Origin: Latrodectus hesperus | Lineage: Eukaryota > Arthropoda > Arachnida > Araneae > Theridiidae | NCBI GenBank assembly: GCA_037975125.1 | Contig: CM075850.1 | Span: forward strand, 131,350,800 to 131,414,799 | DNA: 64,000 bases | Reading direction: 5' to 3' | In this document: positions 63,581-64,000 of the stretch, piece by piece | Layout of the letters: each line of letters opens with the position of its first letter | Numbering within the stretch: position 1 is the stretch's first letter | Translations under genes and position numbers: made by a program | Notes under the pieces: generated by a model | What the model was told of the DNA's origin: nothing | The model's database searches: none | What the model saw: the letters and a program-made list of their open reading frames with translations, nothing else

Positions 63581-63855
63581 CATCCAACTTGTCTAGTGGT
63601 CAGCGTGCATCGCGGCGGATAGAGGGTCCTGGGTTTGAATCCTGGTTCGGGCATGGATGTACTTTCTCCCTCTATCTATTCTGTCTTTGTCTTTTCCTCG
63701 TATTAATGGGTTGTGAATGGTTGCCTACCCTTTAAACGGGTACCGATGGCACGTGTGTACTGAGGAAGTCGGACTCCACCAAAATGTAGTTCAGTTGAAA
63801 AAGTGGAGCCGCGCACCCCATAATGCCAGCCTAGCTGGCACACGACAACAACAAC
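63581..63855 (+). mobile_element. tRNA-derived SINE (family A), plus orientation, about 275 bp
   Basis: Same head (CTTGTCTAGTGGTCAGCGTG, GTCCTGGGTTTGAATCC, GGTTCGGGCATGG), a middle with GGTTGCCTACCCTTTAAACG, then the tail GTGGAGCCGCGCACCCCAT, GCCAGCCTAGCTGGCAC and ACAACAACAAC. Flanked by near-identical TCTAATAATGT (63568-63578) and TCTATAATGT (63857-63866), a likely target duplication with one indel. The same tail alone occurs at 12121-12171. Confidence 0.88.
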
Positions 63856-64000
63856 GTCTATAATGTGGAAACTATGAGATAGAATATCATTTGAGCAGTT
63901 GCTATAATATCATTAATAAAATGTATATGACATTATTTTTGCCCCTATACTAAATTTCAATAGATACATTTATTTTACTTCCCAAAAGGATTTACTCCCT

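Overview
The window looks like AT-rich, repeat-dense nuclear DNA from an arthropod. The transposable elements are of the kind that are common in arachnids, and an orb-weaving spider is my best guess from recalled family resemblance; no search was run. Evidence for a eukaryotic nuclear genome: (TA)n microsatellites of 50 to 400 bp, tRNA-derived SINEs with target-site duplications, decayed LINE, Ty3, BEL/Pao, hAT, Tc1 and mariner copies, splice-site-bounded open frames and AATAAA signals. I see no operons, no bacterial promoters and no functional tRNA or rRNA gene.

Layout. 1-18 kb is mostly gene-free AT-rich DNA with a perfect 45-bp-arm hairpin (1208-1320), a 5'-truncated LINE (10284-10950, minus) and a 51-bp SINE tail inside a perfect 14-bp target duplication (12121-12171). 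18-20.3 kb holds a 27-bp minisatellite, the 5' end of a broken BEL/Pao element (LTR, primer site, gag; minus) and SINE remnants. 22.2-24.2 kb is a complete DD41D Tc1/mariner-superfamily element with about 300-bp terminal inverted repeats and an intact 359-aa transposase. 24.4-35.5 kb holds microsatellites, a 100-bp-arm inverted repeat and a mariner remnant. 35.9-38.2 kb holds the only candidate host gene: two minus-strand exons in matching phase that would encode a 136-aa basic protein with a C-terminal membrane anchor; its intron carries a 998-bp MITE-like element. 38-44 kb is gene-free with diverged local duplications.

44.4-58 kb is a transposon cluster. It contains a Tc1 pseudo-element (DD34E), a second DD41D copy with two nonsense mutations, a decayed hAT transposase split by a solo LTR with a perfect 5-bp target duplication, an internally deleted element of a second Tc1 family, the 3' half of a Ty3-type element (pol plus LTR) and a second copy of the DD34E family in the opposite orientation. 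58.1-59.6 kb is a tandem array of about 297-bp units, each with a conserved exon-like core. 59.8-61.3 kb is an old LINE (reverse transcriptase thumb, RNase H, C-terminus) apparently interrupted by a tRNA-like SINE head. The end holds a 209-bp deleted mariner and two SINE copies in opposite orientation.

The elements interact as layers rather than as a pathway. TA-targeting transposons sit in or beside (TA)n tracts, the solo LTR sits in the hAT, the SINE head in the LINE and the MITE-like element in the intron. The intact DD41D transposase could in principle act on both complete copies, because they share near-identical termini.
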